This document shows positions 43,291 through 53,384 of a stretch of DNA of 64,000 nucleotides, piece by piece (position 1 is the stretch's first letter; every line of letters starts with the position of its first letter). The stretch lies in contig CAUYUJ010006546.1 of NCBI GenBank assembly GCA_963575745.1, positions 399,093-463,092 of the forward strand, read 5' to 3'. The translations under genes were made by a program, and so were the position numbers. The notes beneath the pieces are model-generated. The model did not search any database, was not told where the DNA came from, and was given only the letters and a program-made list of their open reading frames with translations. This DNA is from Prorocentrum cordatum. Taxonomy: Eukaryota; Sar; Dinophyceae; Prorocentrales; Prorocentraceae.

Positions 43291-46071
43291 CGGAACAATA
43301 TCTCCCCCTCCCCACCGCCTGTCCCAACTTCCTCCCTCCTCCGCCCTCCCACCTCCCCCTATCATCCGCCTTCCCTCCTCTAGCCGCGCTTGCCCATTCC
43401 CTCCCAGCCTGCACGATTGAAACGGGACGCTCCCAGGAACCGCAGGAAGAGCCAGAGGTGGCTGGGCCATCGGTGTTTGGGAGTGGCCCTGCCGCAGCGC
43501 GGCAGGACATCCAGCATGCGCTGCTGGCCGCGACCGGGCGCGCTGCGAGGTTGGGGAAGCTGCTGCGTCAGGCGAAGGGCGGTTCTGCCCAGCCATCTGG
43601 ATCATCTTCTATTGTTGCTCATCGCGGTGGGCTGGGAGTTTATCAAGAGAGATATGGAGAGAGAGAGAGAGATCATAAGGGGAATGATGATTGTGTGTAC
43701 GAATACACGTGTATATATATAGAGAGAGCGTTCTTGTCCTCGCTCGTCTCTCTTTCAAGCTCCATCCCCTCCGACTTGCACATTCTTCTTGCGTCGTGCC
43801 CGCTGCCTACTGCCCGCTGTCTGCAAAGGTGGCATGACCATCAAGGGCGGTGGCAAGCGCTTCGTCTTGGACTGGGGTGCCATGATGAAGGTCGGCTTCT
43901 CCAGGAGTGGATGGTGAGGGGGATGGATAGGAGCAGAGGGATTGTGGGAGTGGACGGGGGGAGGTCGGATCTGGAGGCGAGGAAGAGCTAGGTCACCCAC
44001 AGAGGGGCGCGAAGATAATCGCGCCTCGCGCCTTGCGGCCTCGGCTGCAATCGATGCTCTTTCTCTCAGGCGGCGGTGCAAGGGCGCGAAGATAACTGCG
44101 CGTCGCTCGTCTCGAGGCGCGATGCGCGAAGTTAGGCGACTTGGAAAAGTGATGGGGGGCAAGAAGCGCGTTCCCGCCTCACTTCCCTCAGGACTGGTGG
44201 GCGCGCGAGGGCCGCCGAGTTTTTCGAGGTGAACACAACCACGGTGCGGCGTTCCATCGTCGCGCTGGCCGACACCGTGGTGGATCGGCAGCTATGGCAA
44301 TTCCGACAGCTCGTCAGGTCCGCGGGGTCATGGGAGAAAGGAGCGAGGAACGCATCACCAGGAGCGACAGCCAGAGTGGCAGCATCAGTGCTCGTGAGGT
44401 GCAATGTAAGGGAAGGGTCACCGCAGGGATGGCGATTCCACTCCATCGCGGCGCGGGAGGTTAGGGGAGGTACTGTCACGACCACCGCCCGGACGTGGTG
44501 GCATGCACTCTCATGTGGGACGAGACCTCCGAGAAGGTGCAGCTGCCAGCCGTGGCCGACACCACCGTGCAGCAGCAATCGTCGACATGGCAGGTCTGTT
44601 GCTTGCACTCGGGTGGTTGCAGGTGTATCCAGAATGAGGGGATGCCCCGGGGCCCGATTGGATTGGTGCGGGAGAGCTCTTGGAACCGAAATCCATGGCA
44701 AGTGATTGGGTGAGGCGGAGGGGGAGGAAAGCGTTCTCACGAGCTTACTGGGCGGGGGGATGGGTGCGGCAGGGCCTCGCTGGGGATCGTGAACCCCTCC
44801 TCATCCTCCCCCTGTGAGCCTTCCTCATCCTTGCCCTTGATAGTACCAACAGTTCTTCCCTTGTGATCCTCCCTCTCCCCTGCCCCGCAGACTCCTGATC
44901 AGCCTCTCTCCTCCACGTTCTTGCAGTGCCTCTCAGCAGCCACTCTATCTCGCAGGTCTGCGTGTCCAGGCTGCAGATCGTTTGCGCATGGTTGCGAGGC
45001 CCGAAAGTGTTTCATGAGTTTGTCATGCCACCTATTCCGTTGGTGTCGAACGGTGCCGAACATCTCAACAGTGGCCTGTGCTTCCACCCGCTGCTCACAG
45101 AGCTTCACAAGCTGTGCTCAGAGCTATTGCGTTTGGGGAGGACAATTGCGGTATCTTAGAAGCTTGCAAATACCCTCGAGGGCAGGGGGAGGGTCCTAGC
45201 GCAGCGACCGAGCAAACGCATGTCCAGAGGATCGGCGCGAAGCTGCACGAGTGCGACGGCCACCTCGCGAATGAGAAGTTGCATTATTGGTGGTACTCTC
45301 AGGACGCGCCAACTACTCAAGCGACTCCCTCTTCCCATCCTCATTCCTCGACTCTGCTTTGCCCGTCAGCTCCTGCCCGAGGAAGTTGACGAGCAGATGG
45401 AGTGCAATCGCGCCCCCATCTACACGGACAGATTCCTCTGCAGCAACCATTGCGTTCAATTGGCTGCGAACTGCACAGTTCACGACGTGAGGAAGGCTGA
45501 TGCGACCGGGGGGCAGCTGATCAATAATATGTTCATTTCGACGTTGTTTCTTCGAATGGGTGGGCATTTCCTTCGGTTCATCGCCGGGGCCAAACGTCTT
45601 GCCGCTGAACGCCTTGACTGGGTCGTGCAGCCATCAGGGGAGCAACGCGAGAAGGCGGCTCAGGTCTTTCGGGGGAGGTGGATGGCTTCACGAGGTGGAT
45701 GGTTTCACGAGGTTTTCGTTTGTTTCGGGGGAGGCACATGAAACATTAGATGCAGCCTCTGGCTTTGTGTAGCAGCAGCCTCAAGAGTTAGCTGATGTTT
45801 CTCTTGGGGGGGCCTGTCCAGGGAGCAGCGTACGGCGCTGAGTTGGCCAGTTATCTGTGCGACAACGTCCGCATGAACGCCAGGGAAATGGCCAAGAATT
45901 TTTCTGAAGGACAAGAGGGAGAGAGAACGAGAGAGAGAGATAGAGAGAGACAGAGGGGGAGAGAGAGAAAGAGAGAGAGAGAGAGGGATAGCGAGAGAGA
46001 TAGTGATGTATATATATATATACATATACAACGAGAGAGAGAGGGAGAACAACGAGTGAGAGAGAGAGAGG

Positions 46072-46110
<39 letters not shown>

Positions 46111-49100
46111 GGAGGAGTCAGCTCAGCGTCGACTTCGCTTCCCATTGGCCGCCCCCGAGGATCTCCTGCAGTGCGACGGCGCAGGGAGGACCTGAGGCGC
46201 TGCTTCACGGAGGTGCTGACAGGCTGCTACTGGGACCGGGGGCGCTGGGTCCACGTATGCCCAGGTTCTCACTGCTGCGCAAATCGTGAACAAGCAGTTG
46301 CAAAAGTTTCTTGGGCAGTGTCGCATGTACTACTTGCGGCCCCCCCTGTAACACCCAGCCTGGCCGACTGGACCAAGCTCGGGCCATGTCTGGACTTCTG
46401 GATGGCAGCGGAGCATCAAGGTGTCCCAGGATCTCGTAAAACGTAAACCCTCATTGTGTTGGTTATCCAGACCAGGCGCCAATGGGGCGACCTCGCTTCG
46501 ACCCGCAATTGCAATAGGATATGTTGTGGATCAGAGCGAGGTCACCTGGTGGAAGGTCTGCGATAGCTAGCGCGCTTGAGACGTGGCGTCTTCCAGGCAT
46601 TATCACCACCGTCTGGGAGGAAGCTAAATGGGGGCTGACATACCCTCAGTACGACCCCACGAGTTGCGAGCTCGGCGAAGGGATATCTTGGAGAGCGCTG
46701 GCCGGTCAACGCTACCATCGGGGACTGAGGATCTCGCCTGTAGGTTCGGAGGTTGGTAGGAAAGTCCATCGTAAAGAGTGGAAAGAGGGGGGCCGAGGGG
46801 AGGAGGGGGGTCTGCCTCTTCCTCCTTCTCCTCCTCCTGCTCCTCCTCCTCCTCCTCCTCCTCCTCCTTCTCATCATCATCCTCTTCCTCCTCCGTCCTA
46901 TAGCCAACCCAGCCCCCCCCGCTTTGGCATGTCCCTCCGAGGATGCTACATTGCAGCCTTGAGCGATTTCGGCGCACTATGCTCGCAATCGTCGTTGAGC
47001 CGTATCGCCACCTACACAGCAGGTTCCTCAGGTGTGCGCACGAAGTAGCCGATGACTCACGCTGGCCGAGGATGATGGATGAAATCTGGCCGAACATGTC
47101 GTCGGGCGTCAAGGTCCTCCAATACTACTCTACTCTTCTGAACGGTACGGGGAGCCGCTGCCGACTATTGTGGCGACAGGCTAGGGGCATCAACAACTCG
47201 GCCCTCGGGTCTTCGTTGTTCGGGTATCCCGTCAGGCTGGCTGCAATTCGATGGCGGAATGGATTGCGAGGTTCCCTACCCAGGCACGCGAGTTTCGTAG
47301 ACACTTGCTGTCGGCCATGTGTCACGTTCATCGGAGACACGTCGTCCGCCTGACCCAATGGCCGTGGAAGTTGTTCGGGGTCGCCGATGGGAGGAGGCCA
47401 CCTCTAGAACGCATGGCCATCATCCACGACTTCTTTGAGGGCAGTCCGCCATGCTGTAAGCCTGCAGGCTTCGCGAGAGAGTTGCAGGCGGATCAGTGAA
47501 TCTCAATGCCCGCTACCCGGCTCTCTTTGTAGGGGTATTATTTTCGTTGCCCCCCACCCCTAAGCTTCAGCCACAAACCTTGCTTTGAGTTGCACTTGCA
47601 ATTGACGCTTGTTTCAGGAGAACGTGTCACGCGATGACTTCGAGCATGACCTGGAGTTGTACCAGTGGTTCTTCGTTCTCATCGCATTTCTCCTGAAACT
47701 CAGTATTGCATCGGTGGAACGGAGGCACGCGGTGCACCGATCCCAGACCAGCGGGTGCAATAAGCCATGGTACACGTTTGCGGCTGACAGCGTTTTGGCG
47801 GAGTGCAAACACCATGAGGAAATGCAAACGTTCCTTCACAAAATTCGAGCTCAGGATGCTATCGGGGCCCCAGCCGTGGCTGCTATCTGCGATGGCGCCG
47901 CCAAGCCGTTGGTGAAGGGCCAGTCTCCATTGGAGCTATTTCGGAAGAAGTGGGCGGCTGGACAGAGGGAACGTGGCGTGAAACCTCAGATGGCATGTGT
48001 CGAGACATGGGCCATCGTTCGTGCTGAGTTCGAGAGGCTCCCGCCAGAGATCAAGGATAAGTTACTGTACGACTCCGAGGCGCCCTGTGCGTCTCTTTCA
48101 GTCGGTGTATGTGTCCTTCTTATGTTTCGCCCAGCGTACTTCTCCACCCCAGGCCCCGCCTCCTGCTTGCGACGTAGCTGAGACCCTTGACTTTTGACAC
48201 TACTCCCTTTCATTTTAGCTTAGCCTCGCCCGGCCCCAATCAGCAACTCGAATTCCTCAGGCGTCGCGTTGCTTTTGCCCCGCCAACCCACATCTTAGCT
48301 ACGTGTTGGGCCCTGGCAGGTCCTGTCTTTGGCATTCTGAACTTCAGACGGGAGTGTGGCAGAACTGGAACTGGCCCAGCCATGCGTAGAGGCAATTGTG
48401 GATGGGGGGTCGTAGGGGGTCCGTTTGGCGCGCCCCGCTGCGCCAGGTCTCGAAAGTGAAGGCGCTGCTGGCCCGAGTGGAGCGCAACAAGACCCAGGGC
48501 AGGGGTGGCCGAGGCAGAGGCAGGGGCAGAGACGGGAGGGGCAGAGGCAGACCACGGCGCACTCCAGCTCTTACAGATTGTGACCAGGGCCCTCGTGTGC
48601 GCGAAGACGGACCTGCACCTTACTCAGACCAAGCACCTGAGAGCCACGACCCACCCTTCCCCCATGGCTTCGGCAGGTATTCATTGCAACAAGAGAACCT
48701 GGTGGAGAAGGACGCCCTTGCACCTACTCAGTATCCGCTCAACGAAACTATCTTGGCCAATAGACTGGGGACCAGGTTCAGGGACCTCGAGGACTCGTGG
48801 AAACAGCGCTCCGCCCACATCGAGACTGGCCATTTCTTTCCATCGAATGTACAGTACCCGGCAATCTGTGGAGCTTTGTGCAGGCCATTATTCTTTTCCT
48901 CTCGGGCTTAACCTTTCTCTGGTGGAATCTGAGAGCACCCCCCCCTGTCAGAATCCGAGGCAGTCGAGCACAAAAGCCGCCCCCTTCTCCAGAGCCAGGG
49001 GGGCCCCAGTTTTCGCCCTTTCGCAGGTTGGACACTACCGAGAGGACCTTGCGCATGCGGAAACAGATTTGTGCACGTCTTACCAGATTCGTTGCCCACG

Positions 49101-49286
49101 CAAGCCCAAGCAGGAAGTTGGCCGAGTGCCACGCCGCCGAAATGATAGTCATCGTTGAGAAACGCGTGAACCTAGAGGAGGATCCAGTGGAAGTGCACTT
49201 CTTTGCCTTGGGGTGCGGAGTCGGGCAACAGGAGGGGCGGGGCAGGACAGGATCTTACTGCCTGCATGCCCTGGTGGGCGGTGGGG

Positions 49287-49322
<36 letters not shown>

Positions 49323-51766
49323 CGGCGACGACGACGACGACCACTGCCGTCGCCGCCACCACCCACCGCCACCATCACCACGACGACGGCGGCGACGACG
49401 ACGGGCGGCGGGGCCCTTGCTCCAACAGTGGGGGATCTCTGGCAAGCATGTCTGAAGCAGAGGGGAGGGGAGGCTCACCACCCAGAGAAGCTCAACTTCA
49501 CGACGCTCAACTGCACGATGGGCCAGGCGACATTATGTTGTTTGTATTGTCTACGTGTATTTGCTTATGGATGTGGCCCTCGTATGCATTGCCCCCCCCC
49601 CCCACCGTGCACGTGCTCGAGCATCTCTCTCATGAGTGTCCCTCTCCGTCCCGATCAGAGCATGGTACACTACCAGCGTACTCTGCAATGTGCTGCACTT
49701 GTCACTTGCAGTTCACAATGTTCCGGTCAGCGTTCAACTAGCATGTTCACTTCATGATCGTGCTCCATCGCATGCGCTCGCCCAGGCGACTTACCCTTAC
49801 AACGGTACCATCCTGGAGCATGCGCGTGAGGACTACATCGCCCCGCTCGGTGAGATTCGGAGCCCGCTTAGCCAGGCCGCCGGGGGAGGGAGGAATGGAG
49901 CTGGAGGGCAAGGTGGATGGCATGTGTCGTTTTCGTAGGGAGGTGGGCTCACGCAGCAACGCCATACCATGTATGTATGTATGTATGTATGTATATATAT
50001 ATATATGGCCACCCCTGGGAGGGAAGCAAACAATCGAGGAAGCGGCAACGGGCAGATGTCACCTATTTGACGAGTGGGGGCGAGCGGCACTAGCATCGTT
50101 TGTGTTAGCCGTTTGCACGCCCCCCGCAACTGGTAGGCGACGCTGGGGGAGTGCAGCTTTGCGGACGAGGATGCCGTCTCCTCGCTGGCTAGCGTGCTGG
50201 ATGGCGACCTGAGAGACGTGGAGAAGGTGTGCTTGTTTTGTTTTGAGTCGTAATGCTGATGGAATGTGCCATGGGGTAAGGGAGACTGGTAGTTCTGGAA
50301 GTCCTACGTCGGAGTGTGTAATGGGGTGGCGTCGCCCGAGGTGGAGCTGTGCATGCGTGCATAGCTTGATGTTGCCTTCGCCGCAATCCGCTGCCTGCTG
50401 CGACCCAGTACCTTAAATACCTCCCCAGGTAACGCTCCGGGCGCCAATGTGGGGGTTCGTTGACGGCGCCACTGGCATGGACGCCTACAAGTTGCAAGGC
50501 GCCGAGCTGCATGAGCCCGCTGAGGTTTACCTTGACCCGCTGCCTGCCGCGGGTCCTGGTCCAGGGGGTCCTGGCGGAGGAGGCGGCCATGGCGGCGGCG
50601 GCCACGGCCACTCCGATGAGTTCGACCTCATGGGCGACATGATGCGCTGCCACAAAAAGGCAAGGACGACCCAGGTACGGTACGAACAGGAGAGATCTGC
50701 GAGGGCGAGGTCTTTGGTCCAAGAGTGGGTGGAGGTGGTGGAGGAGATCGACCCGATCAAGGCTGGCGGCCACCATTGGCATCATCGGTCGGTCTTTCGG
50801 AGAATCCGTCACGCGGGGAGGAGGACGAGGAGGAGGGGGAGGGGGAGGAGGAGGAGGAGGGGGAAGGGTAGCCCCCATATCACACATCGCAGCCCGTCGG
50901 TAGCCCGTTTACTTCTCGCCCCAGATGCTGCTGCTCCGTCTTGCTCCCGCGAGCCTATCTTGACTTGCTTTTGCAATGTTGCCAGGCCCTGTGCGACGAC
51001 GTCTTGGGAGGCATCCCGAAGGACGAGGTGGCCATCTTGCCTGACGAGGAGGCGTCGTCGGACGAAGACAGCACAGACGACGAGGCCGAGGGCAAGGCGC
51101 CTGCGAAGCCGGCGCCCGCTGCACCCGGGCCCGCGGCGCCCGCCCCTGGTGCGCCACCGCCAGGTGAGACTAAGGCACAATCCTTGGGCTTCCGCCTATG
51201 CCGCCGTCTCCAGCAAGGTTCGGGGACACGAACTTATTGACGCTCCGTATTCGGATGGTGTCTGGGCCAGGCTCCCAGGTTCTCGTTGATCAGACATTCG
51301 GGTTGATGTAGGGTCTGTGTTCGCGCGGCCTCACAGAGCGCTGGCGGCATCACTGCCCCGACATGTGGAAGTCGACCTGTGGCGCCAGACGCCGCGAGTC
51401 GCCGCCGCGGCGGCGAGCGGATTCATGGCCCGCATGCCGATCGATGATGAGGGCACGTGGAGGTTTAAGTTGAAAGTGACTGGCGAACCCGTCGGAAATC
51501 TAAATCGTTTAGGGGATGTGTCGCTGAAAGCAACTTGTAAGCTCCATTCGAAGACTTGCCTTTGCAGCGTGTCCATTCCTCCTCCTGGCTCAGAGCGCGA
51601 AGCAGAGCTTGGCTTCCGCGCTGACCACGAGGTAATTGAGCGAGATCTGATTGAATGGTTTGTTAGCGGGATCGGGTGCAGTGAAGAAGAGCATCAACGC
51701 CAATCTGTTTGGTTGAGGCGAGACCGTTACAAAATGAAGCTGCGGGCTACGAAGCCAGCAGCCTAG
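43142..51766 (+). CDS. Gene A: multi-exon transposase-like protein (unproven)
   Basis: Proposed start ATG 43,142 and stop TAG 51,764-51,766, with about 18-20 short exons. Boundaries I trust: 43,829-43,913; 44,192-44,317; 44,465-44,701; 44,956-~45,150; 45,370-45,663; 46,172-46,420; 46,597-46,739; ~47,190-47,487; 47,618-~48,081; 48,447-~48,850; 49,786-49,849; 50,137-50,226; 50,429-~50,760; 50,980-51,162; ~51,305-51,766. The protein opens with an acidic segment, then a helix-turn-helix-like AAEFFEVNTTTVRR, then ACTLMWDETSEKVQLP (a possible DDE-type first acidic residue), MPPIPLVSNGAEHLNSG, FLCSNHCVQLAANC, LFLRMGGHFLRFI and SIASVERRHAVHR. The last recalls the SxxSERxFS-like dimerisation motif of hAT transposases. 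It sits alone in unit I between inverted ends, which fits a transposase. I cannot prove the family, and the span may hold two genes with a break near 48.1-48.4 kb. Confidence 0.5.
43408..43620 (+). CDS. Gene A exon 2
   Basis: Follows a pyrimidine-rich acceptor ending 'ctcccag'. Encodes CTIETGRSQEPQEEPEVAG, then an alanine- and arginine-rich helix (AARQDIQHALLAATGRAARL). The donor is not resolved. Confidence 0.45.
44192..44317 (+). CDS. Gene A exon with HTH-like segment
   Basis: The acceptor 'cttccctcag' and donor 'cgtcag|gtccgc' bracket a 126-base exon. It encodes AAEFFEVNTTTVRR and then SIVALADTVVDRQLWQFRQL, a pattern compatible with a helix-turn-helix. A plausible DNA-binding role is an inference. 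Confidence 0.55.
44465..44701 (+). CDS. Gene A exon with DETSEK motif
   Basis: The acceptor 'gaggttag' is followed by GRYCHDHRPDVV, ACTLMWDETSEKVQLP and a Cys-rich CCLHSGGCRCIQ. Ends before 'gtgatt' in phase 0, which matches the next exon. The Asp in MWDETS is a candidate catalytic residue. Confidence 0.6.
44956..45150 (+). CDS. Gene A exon (SRLQIVCAWLRG...SNGAEHLNSG)
   Basis: The acceptor 'tctcgcag' is followed by VCVSRLQIVCAWLRGPKVFH, EFVMPPIPLVSNGAEHLNSG and a leucine-rich helix. The end is unclear: a second frame (AIAFGEDNCGILEACKYPRG) is also open here, so a short intron, a frameshift or an indel lies between 45,110 and 45,200. Confidence 0.55.
45370..45663 (+). CDS. Gene A exon (CSNHCVQLAANC / LRMGGHFLRFI)
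   Basis: A clean 98-codon exon between 'gcccgtcag' and donor 'gtcttt'. It encodes LLPEEVDEQMECNRAPIYT, FLCSNHCVQLAANCTVHDV, LINNMFISTLFLRMGGHF and AAERLDWVVQPSGEQ. The conserved-looking Cys/His pair followed by a hydrophobic helix resembles a transposase core, but this is by eye only. Confidence 0.65.
45792..45910 (+). CDS. Gene A exon (FLLGGPVQGAAYGAELAS)
   Basis: Phase-0 acceptor 'gagttag' continuing the previous exon, then MFLLGGPVQGAAYGAELAS and YLCDNVRMNAREMAKNF. Runs into a GA microsatellite that must be intronic. Confidence 0.5.
45911..46110. repeat. (GA)n microsatellite in a gene A intron
   Basis: Two GA-rich blocks separated by 'gtatatatatatacatata'. Confidence 0.9.
46172..46420 (+). 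CDS. Gene A exon (Cys-rich, HVCPGSHCC)
   Basis: The acceptor 'gatctcctgcag' and donor 'atcaag|gtgtcc' bracket it. Encodes LRRCFTEVLTGCYWDRGRWV, HVCPGSHCCANREQAVAKV and LADWTKLGPCLDFWMAAEHQ. The Cys/His cluster could bind zinc. Confidence 0.6.
46597..46739 (+). CDS. Gene A exon (WEEAKWGLTYPQYDP)
   Basis: The phase matches the preceding exon. Encodes IITTVWEEAKWGLTYPQYD, ISWRALAGQRYHRGL. Donor probably 'gtaggt'. Confidence 0.55.
46940..47144 (+). CDS. Gene A exon (LERFRRTMLAIVVEPYRHLH)
   Basis: Encodes LERFRRTMLAIVVEPYRHLH, DDSRWPRMMDEIWPNMSSGV and LQYYSTLLN, ending at 'aacg|gtacgg'. A competing frame is open over the first 100 bases, so the start is uncertain. Confidence 0.5.
47190..47487 (+). 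CDS. Gene A exon (ARFPTQAREFRRHLL)
   Basis: Encodes MAEWIARFPTQAREFRRHLL, VVRLTQWPWKLFGVADGRR and DFFEGSPPCCKPAGFAREL. The likely donor is GC ('ttgcag|gcggat'), which joins in phase 0 to the next exon. Confidence 0.55.
47618..48081 (+). CDS. Gene A exon (SIASVERRHAVHR)
   Basis: The acceptor 'cgcttgtttcag' opens a long exon: ENVSRDDFEHDLELYQWFF, LLKLSIASVERRHAVHRSQ, WYTFAADSVLAECKHHEE, SPLELFRKKWAAGQRERGVK, EFERLPPEIKDKLLYDSEA. The SIASVERRH segment is the strongest hint of a hAT-like C-terminal dimerisation region. The donor is probably near 48,081 (GC type) or in the following 40 bases. Confidence 0.65.
48447..48850 (+). CDS. Gene A exon (RG-rich segment)
   Basis: After 'cgctgcgccag' it encodes VSKVKALLARVERNKTQ, a Gly-Arg repeat of about 20 residues typical of RNA- or DNA-binding RGG tails, and then a polar segment (ENLVEKDALAPTQYPLNET, FRDLEDSWKQRSAHIETGHF). 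Another frame is open in parallel, so the 3' half is tentative. Confidence 0.45.
49020..49200 (+). CDS. Gene A probable exon (TERTLRMRKQICARLTRF)
   Basis: After 'cgccctttcgcag', either of two frames is open. The one reading TTERTLRMRKQICARLTRFV, SRKLAECHAAEMIVIVEKRV and LEEDPVEVHFFALGCG looks more protein-like. A (GAC)n tract follows. Confidence 0.4.
49283..49412. repeat. (GAC)n microsatellite in gene A
   Basis: About 130 bp of GAC and GGC triplets, presumably intronic. Confidence 0.88.
49786..49849 (+). CDS. Gene A micro-exon (ATYPYNGTILEHAREDYIAPL)
   Basis: A 21-codon exon between 'gctcgcccag' and 'gtgagat'. The reading frame with the next exon is kept only if one G at the junction is also removed. 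Confidence 0.55.
49968..50008. repeat. (TATG)n(TA)n tract in a gene A intron
   Basis: 'atgtatgtatgtatgtatgt' followed by 'atatatatatatgg'. Confidence 0.9.
50137..50226 (+). CDS. Gene A micro-exon (ATLGECSFADEDAVSS)
   Basis: A 30-codon exon with no internal start codon: ATLGECSFADEDAVSSLASV, LDGDLRDVEK, between 'actggtag' and donor 'gtgtgc'. Confidence 0.6.
50429..50760 (+). CDS. Gene A exon (Gly/His-rich)
   Basis: The acceptor 'cctccccag' is followed by VTLRAPMWGFVDGATGMDAY, KLQGAELHEPAEVYLDPLP, a Gly/His-rich linker, DEFDLMGDMMRCHKKARTTQ, then QERSARARSLVQEWVEVVEE. An earlier donor at 50,675 (gtacgg) is possible. Confidence 0.6.
50980..51162 (+). CDS. Gene A exon (acidic plus Pro/Ala tail)
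   Basis: The acceptor 'caatgttgccag' is followed by ALCDDVLGGIPKDEVAILPD, an acidic DEDSTDDEAEG and a Pro/Ala linker. Donor 'gtgagac'. Confidence 0.65.
51305..51766 (+). CDS. Gene A terminal exon
   Basis: Encodes LPRHVEVDLWRQTPRVAAAA, IDDEGTWRFKLKVTGEPVG, GDVSLKATCKLHSKTCLCS, ADHEVIERDLIEWFVSGIG and KMKLRATKPAA, then TAG. This compact unique domain of about 140 residues has no simple sequence. I do not recognise the fold. Confidence 0.65.
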   Translation, partial: DVGSVFARPHRALAASLPRHVEVDLWRQTPRVAAAAASGFMARMPIDDEGTWRFKLKVTGEPVGNLNRLGDVSLKATCKLHSKTCLCSVSIPPPGSEREAELGFRADHEVIERDLIEWFVSGIGCSEEEHQRQSVWLRRDRYKMKLRATKPAA

Positions 51767-52612
51767 CTCGGCTTGTCCCAGCCTCGCTCATGCTGCTTCT
51801 CACTGCGAGGCAGGTCTAGCAATTCGGAAGGATGCCATGGGCATGAGCCAAGCGTTGCAGCTGGGACAGCAGCAACGCGCTGAGTAATTCATTATGTGGG
51901 GATGCATGGAGTCCATATGGATCATCGGCTTGTGCTGCGACTCTGACCTTGTGCGCTATTTGTGAGTGTAGCGCCCGGTCTGGTCTGGCCTTGGACATGC
52001 TAGGGGGAGGTGAGTACAACAAGTGGGTACACCAATGTCCAAGACCATTCGGTAACGTTCTGGACGATGTGATATGGAGTAGTGGCGCGCGTCGCGCGCG
52101 TTGCGCTGGAGCTGTTGGGCGTGCTCCCTTCAACAAACCTCCTCCACCCATTCCTGTCCTGTTCCTCCCCCCTCCTGCGTCCTTCTCCCCGTGGGAGAGA
52201 GGACGTGGATTGTGATGCGGGAGACAAAGTGGACCGCGCAGCCAGCCCCGGGTCCACTCGGCAGCATTCGGCGATCGCTGCGCCCTCGCTGGCGTCAGCG
52301 CTATCCTCCTCCAGCTCCTCCTCCTCCTCCTCCTCCTCCTCCTCCTCCTCCTCCTCCTCTTCCTCCTCCTCCTCCTCCTCATCCTCCTTCTCTCCCCCTT
52401 CCTCCTCCTCCTCCTCAATATCTCGGGCGCAGTGGTGATATCTGTCCCGGGAGTGTGATTCGGCCGAGCTACTTTGCCATGCTATGTTATGCCTCTATGC
52501 CGTCGGGCTGGCCAACTCGTGTATCGCGGGCCCTGCTATGGGCGACGCCGCAGAAGCTGGTCAAAACGTTGCCGCGATGCCGAGATAATTGCCCGCCGAG
52601 CCGCCGCGAAAG
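51767..52612. other. Spacer between gene A and the central palindrome
   Basis: No exon supported. It contains a (CCT)n tract at about 52,312-52,418. No polyadenylation signal can be identified with confidence. Confidence 0.4.
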
Positions 52613-53238
52613 CACTCCAAATGGTTTCCCACACCACCGAAAAAGGCGCCCACAAAGTTTTCCACGCCACCCAAAAGTTGTCCACAGAGTTTTCCACGCA
52701 ACCGAAAAAGTTGTCCACAAAATTTTCCACGCCACCGATAATGTTTTCCACGTTGTTTTCCGCACCGCCGCAATATGTTTCCACACAGTTGCCCGCGCCA
52801 CCGAAAAGATTTCCACAAAGTTTTCCACGCCGCCACAAAGTTTTCCACAAAGTTTTCCGCAACGCCGAGAACGTTTTCCACACCGCGCGGTGCGACGTCC
52901 AATAATAGCTTAAAACGTGGGCGCCGCCACGTTTTAAGCAATTACGGGGCGGTGCCGCGAGCGATGTGGAAAACTTTTTCGGCGTTGCGGAAAACTTTTG
53001 TGGAAAACATTTGGGTGGTGTGGACAACTTTGTGGAAAACTTTTGGGTGGTGCGGAAAACTTTGTGGAAAACTTTTGGGTGGTGCGGAAAACTTTGTGGA
53101 CAACATTTGCGGTGGTGTGGAAAACTTTGTGGGCAACTTTTTCGGTGGTGCGGACAGCTCCGTGGACAACTTTTGGGTGGCGTGAACACTTTGTGGGCAC
53201 CTTTTTCGGTGGTGTGGAAAACTGCGTGGAACGCTGAC
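52613..53238. repeat. Central back-to-back terminal inverted repeats
   Basis: The left arm (52,613-52,907) is an array of 'caaagttttccacgccaccg' units. The right arm (52,940-53,235) is its reverse complement ('gcggaaaactttgtggaaaa'). The centre is a near-perfect palindrome, 'gcttaaaacgtgg' (52,908-52,920), 6 bp, 'ccacgttttaagc' (52,927-52,939). Each half resembles an outer end of the 21-kb block: GTTTTAAG, an AT-rich step, GG-CG, then TGTGGAAAAC. Confidence 0.85.
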
Positions 53239-53384
53239 AGTGTGGAAGTGTCGCGCCCGGTCGTGGATTCCTGGTGAGGGGCGTCCCACTTGTGGCCTCA
53301 GGCTGCGGGGCATCTCACGCGCTGCCGCTGCCGTCGCTACGAAGCTCTTCGGCTCAGTTTCGCTTCCAGCACTTGTCGGGCCGC
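53239..53384 (+). promoter_or_regulatory. Upstream region of gene B
   Basis: About 145 bp between the palindrome arm and the proposed start codon. No core promoter motif recognised; by position only. Confidence 0.25.

Noticed and set aside
52613-53238. TTTTCCACA resembles bacterial DnaA boxes
   Set aside because: The similarity is partial and the context is eukaryotic with introns. The motif tracks the ends of the proposed units instead.
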